DNA of 14,597 nucleotides from an uncultured bacterium. GTDB lineage: Bacteria > Desulfobacterota > Desulfobulbia > Desulfobulbales > Desulfobulbaceae. Positions 6,458 to 13,810 of the stretch are shown here, one piece after another. How positions within the stretch are numbered: position 1 is the first letter of the stretch; each line of letters begins with the position of its first letter. The position numbers were made by a program, and so were the translations under genes. The stretch covers positions 1 to 14,597 of the forward strand of contig CAITZN010000682.1 in the NCBI GenBank assembly GCA_903896915.1, given 5' to 3'. The notes under the pieces were generated by a model, which ran no database searches, was not told the DNA's origin, and saw only the letters and a list, made by a program, of their open reading frames with translations.

Positions 6458-8446
6458 ATGGAGTTTACCCGTGAAATTTATTGGAATATCGGTCATGGGT
6501 TTACAACCTTGGCGCCCATGTATGGCCTGCTGCTGGTGGCCTTGGCTTTTTTTGTCTATGGCTGCCTGAAGCGGATTAAGGTCTACCGGATCGGCCAACC
6601 GCTTGACCGCACCGACCATCGAGGCGAAAGAATCAAGAACCTGCTGAATAACGTTTTTCTGCAGACCAAAGTCTTTCGAGTTCCAGGTTCCGGCACGGCC
6701 CATTCGATGTTTTTTTGGAGTTTTTTCATTCTGTTCATCGGCACGACCCTTATTGTCGCGCAAGCGGATTTCACTGACCTGCTTTTTAACGTCAAATTTC
6801 TAAAAGGAACCTTCTATAAACTCTTCTCCGTCATCCTGGATCTCGCGGGACTGTTCGCGATCCTGATGCTTGGCGGCCTGCTGGTTCGCCGCTATCTGAT
6901 CCGCCCTGAGGGGTTGATCACCAAGAGTGATGACGCCCTCATGCACGGGCTGCTCATGGCTATTCTTATCACCGGCTTTCTCATTGAAGGCGCCCGAATG
7001 GCGGTGACCGAACTGGGTACTCCACTGGCCACCTGGTCACCAGTCGGCCTAGTTATGGCTCAAATACTTAACGGCCTGGGGGAAGCGGGCCTGCGCACCC
7101 TGCATACTGGGCTCTGGTGGTTCCACCTCCTGCTGGCGTTGGTCTTTATTGCAGTTATTCCGTACACAAAATTTCGCCACATCATCACCACCAGCGCTAA
7201 CTCCTTTCTTGCTGATCTTGGCCCCACCGGCAAACTGACCTCGGTCAATCTGGAAGACGAAACCACCGAACGATTCGGTGCCAGCGCACTGACCGATCTG
7301 CGATGGAAGGATATTTTCGACGCTGATGCCTGCACCCTGTGCAAACGCTGCCAGGACCGCTGTCCGGCTTTTGCTACCGGCAAACCACTCTCCCCGATGC
7401 AAGTGGTCAATCAGATCGGCGAAACCGCCTTCAACAACCCGGACGCCAATCTCATCGACATCATCGGTCGCGACGCTATCTGGGCCTGCACCACCTGCCG
7501 CGCCTGTCAGGACATTTGCCCTGCATCCATCGAACATGTCAGCAAGATTGTCGAAATGCGACGCAATCTCGTTCTGATGGAAGGTGAATTTCCCGGCGAA
7601 GAGGTTATGACCGCCATGGAACAGACCGAGGTCAACGGCAATCCTTTGGGTATGGGGTATGCCTCCCGTGGCGACTGGGCCGAAACACTCGGCATCAAAT
7701 CGCTGGCCGAAGATTCCGAGGTTGATGTGCTGTACTTTGTCGGCTGTTACGCCTCGTTTGACAAGCGCAACATCACTGTTGCCAAAAGCTTTATTGCGCT
7801 CTGCCAAGCAGCTGGAGTCAAAGTGGGAATTCTCGGCAAGGAAGAGAAATGCTGCGGAGAGCCTATGCGCAAAATGGGCAACGAATACCTCTATCAAACC
7901 CTGGCTATAGAGATAATCGAAACCATCAAGGGATATGGTGTAAAGAAAATTGTCACCACCTGTCCGCACTGCTTCAACACCCTGGCTAAGGATTATCAGG
8001 ATTTTGACTTTGCCATCGAAGTTGTACCCCATGCCGTCTTTCTCGACCAACTGATCAGTTCCGGTAAACTGCGCATCAAAACGGACACCTTTTCCTGTAC
8101 CTACCATGACTCCTGTTATCTAGGGCGGCATAACAACATCTACGATGCACCCAGGAATCTCATACGGGCAGCGGGTGGTCAATTATCGGAAATGGCAAAG
8201 AACCGCGACCAGGCCTTCTGCTGCAGTGCTGGAGGCGGTCGGATCATGGCCGAGGAAAATATCGGAGAGCGCATTAATATCAAACGGGTGCAAATGGCTG
8301 TTGCAACAGGTGCCGAACAACTGCTTGCCAACTGTCCCTTCTGCCTGACTATGTTTGAAGACGGTGTTAAAGGAGCCGATGTAGAAGAACAGTTACGACC
8401 TAAAGACATTGCCGAAATACTCGCCGAACGGCTTGAGAAGCTGTAA
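6458..8446 (+). CDS. Membrane EtfAB:menaquinone oxidoreductase-type FeS protein
   Basis: It probably moves electrons from reduced EtfAB to membrane (mena)quinone. The ATG at 6458 follows GGGAGG (6447-6452); an in-frame TTG at 6425 is less likely. Of 662 residues, the N-terminal 240 form a NarI-like membrane part with helices at about 16-36, 84-102, 121-143, 163-184 and 215-236. Histidines at 82, 163, 217 and 223 are candidate heme b ligands. Two 4Fe-4S motifs follow: CTLCKRCQDRCP (292-303) and CTTCRACQDICP (344-355). Then come two CCG domains: Cys430, Cys465-Cys466-Gly, Cys502/505; and Cys553, Cys588-Cys589 (CCS instead of CCG), Cys626/629. The layout matches the DUF224/EMO proteins described for syntrophic and Geobacter fatty-acid oxidation, and mycobacterial EtfD. 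etfBA directly follow on the same strand, supporting the role. A heterodisulfide-reductase-like role with another donor is less likely. Confidence 0.9.
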   Translation: MEFTREIYWNIGHGFTTLAPMYGLLLVALAFFVYGCLKRIKVYRIGQPLDRTDHRGERIKNLLNNVFLQTKVFRVPGSGTAHSMFFWSFFILFIGTTLIVAQADFTDLLFNVKFLKGTFYKLFSVILDLAGLFAILMLGGLLVRRYLIRPEGLITKSDDALMHGLLMAILITGFLIEGARMAVTELGTPLATWSPVGLVMAQILNGLGEAGLRTLHTGLWWFHLLLALVFIAVIPYTKFRHIITTSANSFLADLGPTGKLTSVNLEDETTERFGASALTDLRWKDIFDADACTLCKRCQDRCPAFATGKPLSPMQVVNQIGETAFNNPDANLIDIIGRDAIWACTTCRACQDICPASIEHVSKIVEMRRNLVLMEGEFPGEEVMTAMEQTEVNGNPLGMGYASRGDWAETLGIKSLAEDSEVDVLYFVGCYASFDKRNITVAKSFIALCQAAGVKVGILGKEEKCCGEPMRKMGNEYLYQTLAIEIIETIKGYGVKKIVTTCPHCFNTLAKDYQDFDFAIEVVPHAVFLDQLISSGKLRIKTDTFSCTYHDSCYLGRHNNIYDAPRNLIRAAGGQLSEMAKNRDQAFCCSAGGGRIMAEENIGERINIKRVQMAVATGAEQLLANCPFCLTMFEDGVKGADVEEQLRPKDIAEILAERLEKL

Positions 8447-8506
8447 TACAACTCTCATGAAATTGACCAACAACTTATCACCTAGCCTGATTGCTGGAGG
8501 GGCACG

Positions 8507-9277
8507 ATGAACATACTGATTTGCATTAAACAGGTTCCGGATATGGAATCAAAGTTCAAGATCAATGCTGAAAAAAACTGGTATGACCGCACCGATCTGG
8601 CCTGGCGTATGAATGAATACGATGAATATGCTGTGGAACAGGCGGTCCGGTTGAAAGAGCAAGTGGGCGACGCCGACCTGACCGTGCTCTGTATCGGTGG
8701 GGACCAGGTGAAAGAAACCATGAAAAAAGCCCTGGCCATGGGTTGCGATCGTGGCGTCCATATCGCTGATAACGATGCCTACAAGCGTGAACCCATTGAG
8801 ATTGCTTCGATGATAGCCGGTTTCGCCAAAGATAAAAATTTCGACATCATTTTCACCGGGATGCAATCACAGGATCGCGGCAGTGCGCAGGTGGGTGTCA
8901 TGCTCGCCGAACTGTTGGCTATTGCCGCAGTCACCACCATAGTCAGCTTCGCCTTCGACAATGGTACCATCAGTGTGAAACGCGAACTGGAAGGCGGCAC
9001 CAAGGCCTTGGTCAGCGCAACGATGCCGGTAGTTCTCACCTGCCAACTTGGTCTCAACACCCCACGCTACCCGACCCTGCCCAACATCATGAAGGCCAAA
9101 AAGAAAGAACTGCTGACTATCGCTCCTGACGTGGGCAGCAGTGCCATCAGCCAGGAGACCGCCGCATTTTACTTCCCGGAGAAGAAAAGTGGCGGCCTTG
9201 TGCTTGAAGGCGAACTTCCCGATCTGGCCGAGAAACTGATCCATCTGCTTAAAGAAAAAACCGGCGTACTGGCCTAG
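8507..9277 (+). CDS. etfB: Electron transfer flavoprotein beta subunit
   Basis: With EtfA it carries electrons from acyl-CoA dehydrogenase to the membrane oxidoreductase encoded just upstream. The ATG at 8507 follows GGAGGGG (8496-8502). The 256-residue length is normal. It opens with MNILICIKQVPD, shows the nucleotide-binding stretch FTGMQSQDRGSAQVG (116-130), and carries the EtfB signature VKRELEGGTKALVSATMPVV (157-176), followed by LNTPRYPTLPNIMKAKKK (183-200). EtfB normally binds AMP, or a second FAD in bifurcating types; which applies cannot be settled by eye. It lies 60 bases after the FeS gene and 9 bases before etfA, clearly in one operon. Confidence 0.95.
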   Translation: MNILICIKQVPDMESKFKINAEKNWYDRTDLAWRMNEYDEYAVEQAVRLKEQVGDADLTVLCIGGDQVKETMKKALAMGCDRGVHIADNDAYKREPIEIASMIAGFAKDKNFDIIFTGMQSQDRGSAQVGVMLAELLAIAAVTTIVSFAFDNGTISVKRELEGGTKALVSATMPVVLTCQLGLNTPRYPTLPNIMKAKKKELLTIAPDVGSSAISQETAAFYFPEKKSGGLVLEGELPDLAEKLIHLLKEKTGVLA

Positions 9278-9286
9278 GAGATACTC

Positions 9287-10204
9287 ATGAAGACCTTACT
9301 TGTAGCGGAATTCCGGGAAGGAAAACTGCGTGAAAAATATTCCCAACTGATTGCCTTTGCCAAAGGACTGCAGACCGAAACCTCAATGTTTCTGGTGGGG
9401 AGCCCTACCGATTTACCCCAGTTCAGCGGTACCCTTTTTCTTGCTGATGTAGCCAAATACGGCGAGTACAATCCCACGGTACATAAACAGTTGCTCCTGG
9501 ATGTCATCGCCAAGGAACAGCCAGAGATGATCGTTTTCCATCATTCTTCCTACGGCTGGGATTTGGCCCCGCGGATTGCTGTAGCCCTCAAAGCGGCTCA
9601 AATCTCCGAGGTGATTGCCATCGAGGATGGCGTACCTGTTATCCCGGTCTGTAACGCCAAACTGCGCCGGAAAATCACCTCGAAAACTGCGCAAACCGTT
9701 CTTACCCTTCAGGCCGGTGCCTTTGGCATGGAAGAAGATCCGACGGGCACACCGACGGTGATACAAATTGACACGGGCGTCACTGGCAAGGTCCAGTGCA
9801 GCGGCTATGAAGCTGCCAAATTAGAGGGTGTGGACCTGACTAAATCGGAGATTATCGTCAGTGCTGGTCGCGGCGTGGGCAAACCAGAGAATATCGCCAT
9901 CGTGCAGGCACTGGCCAAGGCTCTGGGTGGTGATTATGGGGCCAGCCGGCCGGTAGTCGATGCTGGATGGGTCGATCACGATCGTCAGGTCGGCACCACT
10001 GGGCGCACCGTTACCCCAAAACTCTACGTAGCCTGCGGTATTTCCGGGGCGATTCAGCACCTGGCTGGAATGAAAAAATCGGATTTTATCGTTGCTATCA
10101 ATACCGACAAAGATGCCCCTATCGGCGAGGTGGCCGATGTGTTCGTGGTTGCCGATCTCAAACAATTCCTGCCGATATTGACCGAAAAATTATTGGCACG
10201 GTAA
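9287..10204 (+). CDS. etfA: Electron transfer flavoprotein alpha subunit
   Basis: It forms the FAD-binding half of the EtfAB heterodimer. The etfB stop TAG (9275-9277) is part of the TAGGAG ribosome site (9275-9280) for the ATG at 9287, so the two are probably translationally linked. The 305 residues have an N-terminal alpha/beta domain (1-185) and a C-terminal FAD domain. The latter shows SAGRGVGKPENI (192-203), SRPVVDAGWVDHDRQVGTTG (220-239), and the EtfA signature LYVACGISGAIQHLAGM (246-262) with AINTD (270-274). No N-terminal ferredoxin extension is present. It is the last gene of its operon, with a terminator 50 bases downstream. Confidence 0.96.
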   Translation: MKTLLVAEFREGKLREKYSQLIAFAKGLQTETSMFLVGSPTDLPQFSGTLFLADVAKYGEYNPTVHKQLLLDVIAKEQPEMIVFHHSSYGWDLAPRIAVALKAAQISEVIAIEDGVPVIPVCNAKLRRKITSKTAQTVLTLQAGAFGMEEDPTGTPTVIQIDTGVTGKVQCSGYEAAKLEGVDLTKSEIIVSAGRGVGKPENIAIVQALAKALGGDYGASRPVVDAGWVDHDRQVGTTGRTVTPKLYVACGISGAIQHLAGMKKSDFIVAINTDKDAPIGEVADVFVVADLKQFLPILTEKLLAR

Positions 10205-10253
10205 AACATATATTTTGCCGTAGCGTAAGGTTGCTTTAAAAAACCTGACCCAT

Positions 10254-10294
10254 AAAAAAAGGGCTGCACCTTAGAGAGGTGCAGCCCTTTTTTT
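10254..10294. terminator. Bidirectional intrinsic terminator between etfA and the Tim44-domain gene
   Basis: GGGCTGCACC (10261-10270) and GGTGCAGCCC (10278-10287) pair perfectly around a seven-base loop. Seven A precede the stem (10254-10260) and seven T follow it (10288-10294), so it can stop transcription from both strands. It serves the convergent etfA (+) and Tim44-domain (-) genes. Confidence 0.93.
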
Positions 10295-10325
10295 ATTTAG
10301 TTGTAAAGAGAGGCGGTACTTGCTG

Positions 10326-11270
10326 TCAGGCTTCGACGACCTCAATTCCCTCTAAGCGCCAGTCTTCAGTGCGAATTGAGCGAGCCCAAGTCCATTGCTC
10401 AGCGAATTTCACCGGTTCAGTCATGTTGCCGGAAACCAGAGCCCCTGTTTTTTCATCCACCGTGTAATCAAGCAAATTAGCGGTAAACAGGACAGTAACA
10501 AAATCCTCGCCATTCTCGCTTCCCGCGGCAGCTATCTCTAACCGACGAATAGCAATGCTTTCCAGCTTATTGATATGCCCCTGCTCCTTCATCCGGATAA
10601 AATGACGCTCATACTCGGAAGCCAGCTGGGTACCTAACAGATGGCGGTAAGAGGAAAGATCGCGACGCATCCACCCGGCCTGAATCTTGAAAAAGACATC
10701 CGACGCCACCTCGAGAAAATGTTTTTCGTCAAAACCAGGATCGGTCAAACGGATTTCCGCCAGACCACCTTCAATGGTATTCATTTCACGAATCGGCGGA
10801 ATGGGGGGGGGCACAGGTGGAACAGAATTCCCACCGAAACCACCGGCCATACCTTGAAACCCACCACCTCCGGGTTGCGATTGATAACCGGGAGGCGAAG
10901 GAGACACCGGGGGACGATTGGCAAAACGTTTGTAGAGAAAATAGCCGACTCCACCAAGAAGCAGCAGTGGCAGAATGCCCATACCGCTCCCACTAGCACC
11001 GAAAAGGCTGCCAAGCAACATGCCACCAAGGGCACCGCCGATGAGACCGCCCATCAACCCTTTGCCGAAACCACCAGGCTGCGATTGCTGTGGCGGTCGC
11101 TGGCCAACCTGGCTGGGAGCCTGCCGACTGGCAGGGCTACTGAAAGAACGACCACCGGATTGGGAACGCGCTTCGGCATACTCAGCCGATATTCCCGCAT
11201 CCATGAACGTTAGTGCTAGAAAAATCAGCAGGAAGGGGCCACATCGTTTCATTAATGCAAGCATATTCAT
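10326..11270 (-). CDS. Tim44-like domain membrane protein
   Basis: A 314-residue protein. It starts with a hydrophobic signal sequence (RCGPFLLIFLALTFMDAGISA, about 9-29), with possible cleavage near residue 29. A Ser/Gln/Pro-rich stretch follows (36-68), then two Gly-rich hydrophobic segments (72-91 and 98-114) and a proline-rich linker (118-160). The C-terminal domain (about 165-312) has the Tim44-like pattern: DEKHFLEVASDVFFKIQAGWMRRD, SYRHLLGTQLASEYERH, and a final WTWARS...DWRLEGIE (each a short piece of a longer block). In mitochondria this fold tethers import motors to the inner membrane; in bacteria its role is poorly known. The ATG at 11270 has only a weak ribosome site, and Met3 or Met7 could be used. 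It is convergent with etfA and divergent from the rhomboid gene, with its own near-consensus promoter. Confidence 0.85.
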   Translation of the reverse strand: MNMLALMKRCGPFLLIFLALTFMDAGISAEYAEARSQSGGRSFSSPASRQAPSQVGQRPPQQSQPGGFGKGLMGGLIGGALGGMLLGSLFGASGSGMGILPLLLLGGVGYFLYKRFANRPPVSPSPPGYQSQPGGGGFQGMAGGFGGNSVPPVPPPIPPIREMNTIEGGLAEIRLTDPGFDEKHFLEVASDVFFKIQAGWMRRDLSSYRHLLGTQLASEYERHFIRMKEQGHINKLESIAIRRLEIAAAGSENGEDFVTVLFTANLLDYTVDEKTGALVSGNMTEPVKFAEQWTWARSIRTEDWRLEGIEVVEA

Positions 11271-11296
11271 TTATCCGTAAGTACATTGTTGGGCAA

Positions 11297-11332
11297 AGGA
11301 CAGAATCTGTCCTGCCATTGATTTACAGGACA
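11297..11332. promoter_or_regulatory. AGGACA palindrome and spaced half-site in the Tim44-gene leader
   Basis: AGGACAGA-A-TCTGTCCT (11297-11313) is a perfect odd-centred palindrome. An AGGACA half-site recurs at 11327-11332, exactly 30 bases from the first. The palindrome can also form a hairpin in the Tim44-gene leader. Another perfect dyad, GTAATT-4-AATTAC (11356-11371), overlaps the expected transcription start. An operator role is plausible but unproven. Confidence 0.4.
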
Positions 11333-11375
11333 AGAACGTTTTGCATTCCAACCCTGTAATTAGCAAATTACGATT

Positions 11376-11403
11376 ATTGTAATGACGATAAACCCATTGT
11401 CAA
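11376..11403 (-). promoter_or_regulatory. Near-consensus promoter of the Tim44-domain gene
   Basis: On the minus strand, TTGACA (11403-11398) and TACAAT (11381-11376) are separated by 16 bases: six of six and five of six matches to the sigma70 hexamers. Transcription would begin near 11369, giving a leader of about 100 bases to the ATG at 11270. Confidence 0.65.
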
Positions 11404-11439
11404 GACATTCCGGATACGGATGTTTCCGCCCTTTCTGTC

Positions 11440-12387
11440 ATGCTTTCTGTCATGGCTTTTTTGAATTGGCATCACAGCATGATCGCTAAAAATGAGCAAA
11501 GGGCTCCTGGAAAACTCGAAGCACTGGGGTTGGTTCCAGTCGTCAACGAAGCAAAAGACCCGATAGAAACTCTGTCGCTTGTCTTGTCAGCGGTCGGCAT
11601 TGATCATCAAATTGATGAACACACTCACCAACTGCTGGTAACGGAAAAGGACGTTGAATCTGCTGTTTTTCAGATGGAAGCGTACCGAACTGAAAACCTC
11701 GACTGGCCACCACCGCCACCACCCCGACAGACTCTTCACCCGCAAACCCCTCCCACCTTGCTGATGATGGGCATTCTCGCCCTTTTTTTCGCATATACCG
11801 GCCCCTGGTCACCTGAAAGCCGATGGTTTGCCCGAGGGGCAATCGATAGTGTGGCCATCCTTGACCACGGTGAATGGTGGCGCCTGGTCACGGCTCTCAC
11901 CCTGCATGCCGACTTGGTGCATCTTACTGGCAACTGTCTCATCGGCAGCATGATGATCCACTTTCTCGGTAAAATGCTCGGATATGGACTAAGCTGGCTA
12001 CTCCTCATCCTGACCGGATTCACCGGCAACCTGCTGAATGTGTTACTGCACCAGCAACCCCATCTTTCAGTGGGACTCTCCACCTCTGTTTTTGCTGCCA
12101 TCGGCATCTTCACGGGACTGCAAGTCACTCGGTTTTCACGACATACCGCCAAGGCGATGGTGCTGCCACTCGGAGCAGGACTTGGTCTCCTGGCTTTTCT
12201 AGGCAGCGAGGGGATACGGACTGATCTCGGTGCTCATTTCTTCGGTTTTATCAGTGGACTTTGCAGCGGTATTCTACTCAACCTGAGCGGCATTATCCAA
12301 AAAACTCAACGACCGATACTCCAGGCCGCCTTCTTCCTCAGCGCGCTGACAATTACCGGCTTCAGTTGGATATTGGCGCTTCGCTGA
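11440..12387 (+). CDS. Rhomboid-family intramembrane serine protease with N-terminal domain
   Basis: A 315-residue protein. The first 85 residues form a small soluble domain (LVPVVNEAKDPIETLSLVLS, GIDHQIDEHTHQLLVTEKD, ending near YRTEN). It resembles the small putative signal-transducing DUF2007-type fold and is followed by a Pro-rich linker (90-105). The membrane part (about 106-314) has rhomboid features: WWRLVTALTLHADLVHLTGN (146-165) with Asn165, the Ser motif VGLSTSVFAAIG (211-222) with putative nucleophile Ser214, and AHFFGFISG (265-273) with His266. The usual GxSG is GLST here, so activity is likely but not assured. Rhomboids cut single-pass membrane proteins within the bilayer. The start is uncertain: ATG 11440, 11452 and 11479 all lack a good ribosome site. 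It reads toward hflK. Confidence 0.85.
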   Translation: MLSVMAFLNWHHSMIAKNEQRAPGKLEALGLVPVVNEAKDPIETLSLVLSAVGIDHQIDEHTHQLLVTEKDVESAVFQMEAYRTENLDWPPPPPPRQTLHPQTPPTLLMMGILALFFAYTGPWSPESRWFARGAIDSVAILDHGEWWRLVTALTLHADLVHLTGNCLIGSMMIHFLGKMLGYGLSWLLLILTGFTGNLLNVLLHQQPHLSVGLSTSVFAAIGIFTGLQVTRFSRHTAKAMVLPLGAGLGLLAFLGSEGIRTDLGAHFFGFISGLCSGILLNLSGIIQKTQRPILQAAFFLSALTITGFSWILALR

Positions 12388-12393
12388 TTCCCT

Positions 12394-12419
12394 TGAAATT
12401 AATTTCACCAGCCGCTGGT
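12394..12419. repeat. Two adjacent palindromes after the rhomboid gene
   Basis: TGAAATTAATTTCA (12394-12407) is a perfect 14-base palindrome seven bases after the rhomboid stop. It shares its last A with ACCAGC-C-GCTGGT (12407-12419), a perfect odd-centred palindrome. No T-run follows. The pair lies about 50 bases upstream of the hflK promoter, so it may be a regulator site or a transcript-end structure. Confidence 0.4.
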
Positions 12420-12466
12420 TCCACCGCAGCGAAATAAAGAAATACCTCCATCATGTCCATTCTTAT

Positions 12467-12495
12467 TTGACGTAGCAGTGTACAGTGCATAAGAT
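12467..12495 (+). promoter_or_regulatory. Candidate sigma70 promoter of hflKC
   Basis: TTGACG (12467-12472) is followed after 17 bases by TAAGAT (12490-12495): five of six and four of six matches. Transcription would start near 12502, about 127 bases before the chosen hflK ATG. That places the in-frame GTG at 12485 upstream of the transcript and argues against its use. Confidence 0.55.
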
Positions 12496-12628
12496 ATGTG
12501 GTGCTTACGATTACCTGTATTCGTTCTCCACTGCAGACGAATCACCGATACAGTTTATGTTGTTCCCAATACGCTGTTTTCTCCATCAATTAATTTATTA
12601 TCCAAGCTCAACCACTGGAGCCGCATCC

Positions 12629-13756
12629 ATGCCGATGAATGAACAACCACCCTGGGGGCAAAAGAAGAAACCCACCGGGCCGGAAGACATACTTGCCGTT
12701 CTGATCCAGAAAATCAGGGATGCGTTTGCCGGGGGCATTGGCCCAGGAGCACCGCAGGATGGGCAGGGCGGTCAGCAGCCTTCCGAGACCCCGCCAAATC
12801 TTCTTGCCAGTGCCGGGAAGATCATTGCAATTGTTGCAGCGCTCTTTATTCTTCAAGGCGTCTTTTCCTGTTTTTACACCATTAAACCGGGCGAGGTCGG
12901 AATCGTACTCCGTTTAGGAAAATACAGCCGGACAACTCAATCCGGTCTGCATTTCAAGATCCCTTACATCGAAGAACTGGCCAAGGTTGATGTCGAAAGC
13001 GTCCGCAAAGAGGAATTCGGCTTTCGGACCCGCGTGCCAGGAGTCAACACCTCGTTTGACCGGAAAGGGTTTGGCATGGAAGCACTCATGCTCACCGGCA
13101 ACAAGGACGTGATCGAGGTTGCCTGGATTGTGCAGTATAAGGTCAATGACCCGGTCAATTTCCTCTTCAAGGTTCGTGATGTTTCTCAGCTAGTCCGTGA
13201 TGCCTCAGAAACCGTCATCAAGCGAATTGTCGGCAACATGGACTTTGACTATGTGCTCAGTAACCGTGAGCTCCTCGCCGCCAGTGCTAAAAAGGAACTG
13301 CAAAGCCAGATAGACCGGCTACAATGCGGTATCACGCTCGTTACCCTCCAACTCTTGGATATCAACCCGCCCGAACAGGTCAAACCAGCCTTCAATGAAG
13401 TCAACGAGGCGGATCAGGACATGAAACGACTGATCAACGAGGCGGAAGAGACCTACAACAAGGTCATCCCTAAAGCAGGCGGTAGCGCCAAGCAGATTAC
13501 GGAAGAAGCTCGGGGGTATGCGGCGGAACGGATCAATCGCGCTTACGGCGAAACCAATCGCTTTAAGGCTATCGTTAAGGAATACGAGGGAGCCGAGGAA
13601 GTCACCAGGCAACGGATGTATCTAGAGGCAATGCAGGAGATTCTCCCCCAGGTTAACCAAGTCTATGTCATGGACAAGAACCAGCAGAACATCCTTCCTT
13701 TGCTTGACCTCTCTCGGAAAACAAGCAAAGAGCCTCCATCGGCCAACACGAAATAA
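12629..13756 (+). CDS. hflK: HflK, SPFH/band-7 membrane protease modulator
   Basis: HflK and HflC form the inner-membrane assembly that surrounds FtsH and controls its proteolysis of membrane proteins. The frame is open from 12485, but ATG 12629 has TGGAG (12616-12620) eight bases upstream and starts the typical short HflK N-terminus MPMNEQPPWGQKK; ATG 12635 is also possible. Of 375 residues, 1-60 are Pro/Gly-rich and cytoplasmic, 62-82 form one membrane helix, and 83-280 form the band-7 domain (YTIKPGEVGIVLRLGKY, SGLHFKIPYIE, DVIEVAWIVQYKV, INPPEQVKPAFNEVNEA). A long helical region follows (260-345: EEARGYAAERINRAYGE, MYLEAMQEILPQV), ending in a low-complexity tail. hflC follows 54 bases later in the same direction, confirming the pairing. 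Confidence 0.94.
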   Translation: MPMNEQPPWGQKKKPTGPEDILAVLIQKIRDAFAGGIGPGAPQDGQGGQQPSETPPNLLASAGKIIAIVAALFILQGVFSCFYTIKPGEVGIVLRLGKYSRTTQSGLHFKIPYIEELAKVDVESVRKEEFGFRTRVPGVNTSFDRKGFGMEALMLTGNKDVIEVAWIVQYKVNDPVNFLFKVRDVSQLVRDASETVIKRIVGNMDFDYVLSNRELLAASAKKELQSQIDRLQCGITLVTLQLLDINPPEQVKPAFNEVNEADQDMKRLINEAEETYNKVIPKAGGSAKQITEEARGYAAERINRAYGETNRFKAIVKEYEGAEEVTRQRMYLEAMQEILPQVNQVYVMDKNQQNILPLLDLSRKTSKEPPSANTK

Positions 13757-13810
13757 CGCACATCCCGTGCAGGGTTAACTGTTCTTCAATTCTTCAACCG
13801 ACACGAGCAT

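Noticed and set aside
7049..8107. Long minus-strand open frame of 352 codons
   Set aside because: It lies wholly opposite the FeS oxidoreductase, whose cysteine motifs are unmistakable, and its protein has no family features. Long antisense frames are common in codon-biased genes.
12485..12628. Extended HflK from GTG 12485
   Set aside because: The codon lies inside the candidate promoter, before the expected transcript start, and the 48 added residues are unlike HflK N-termini.
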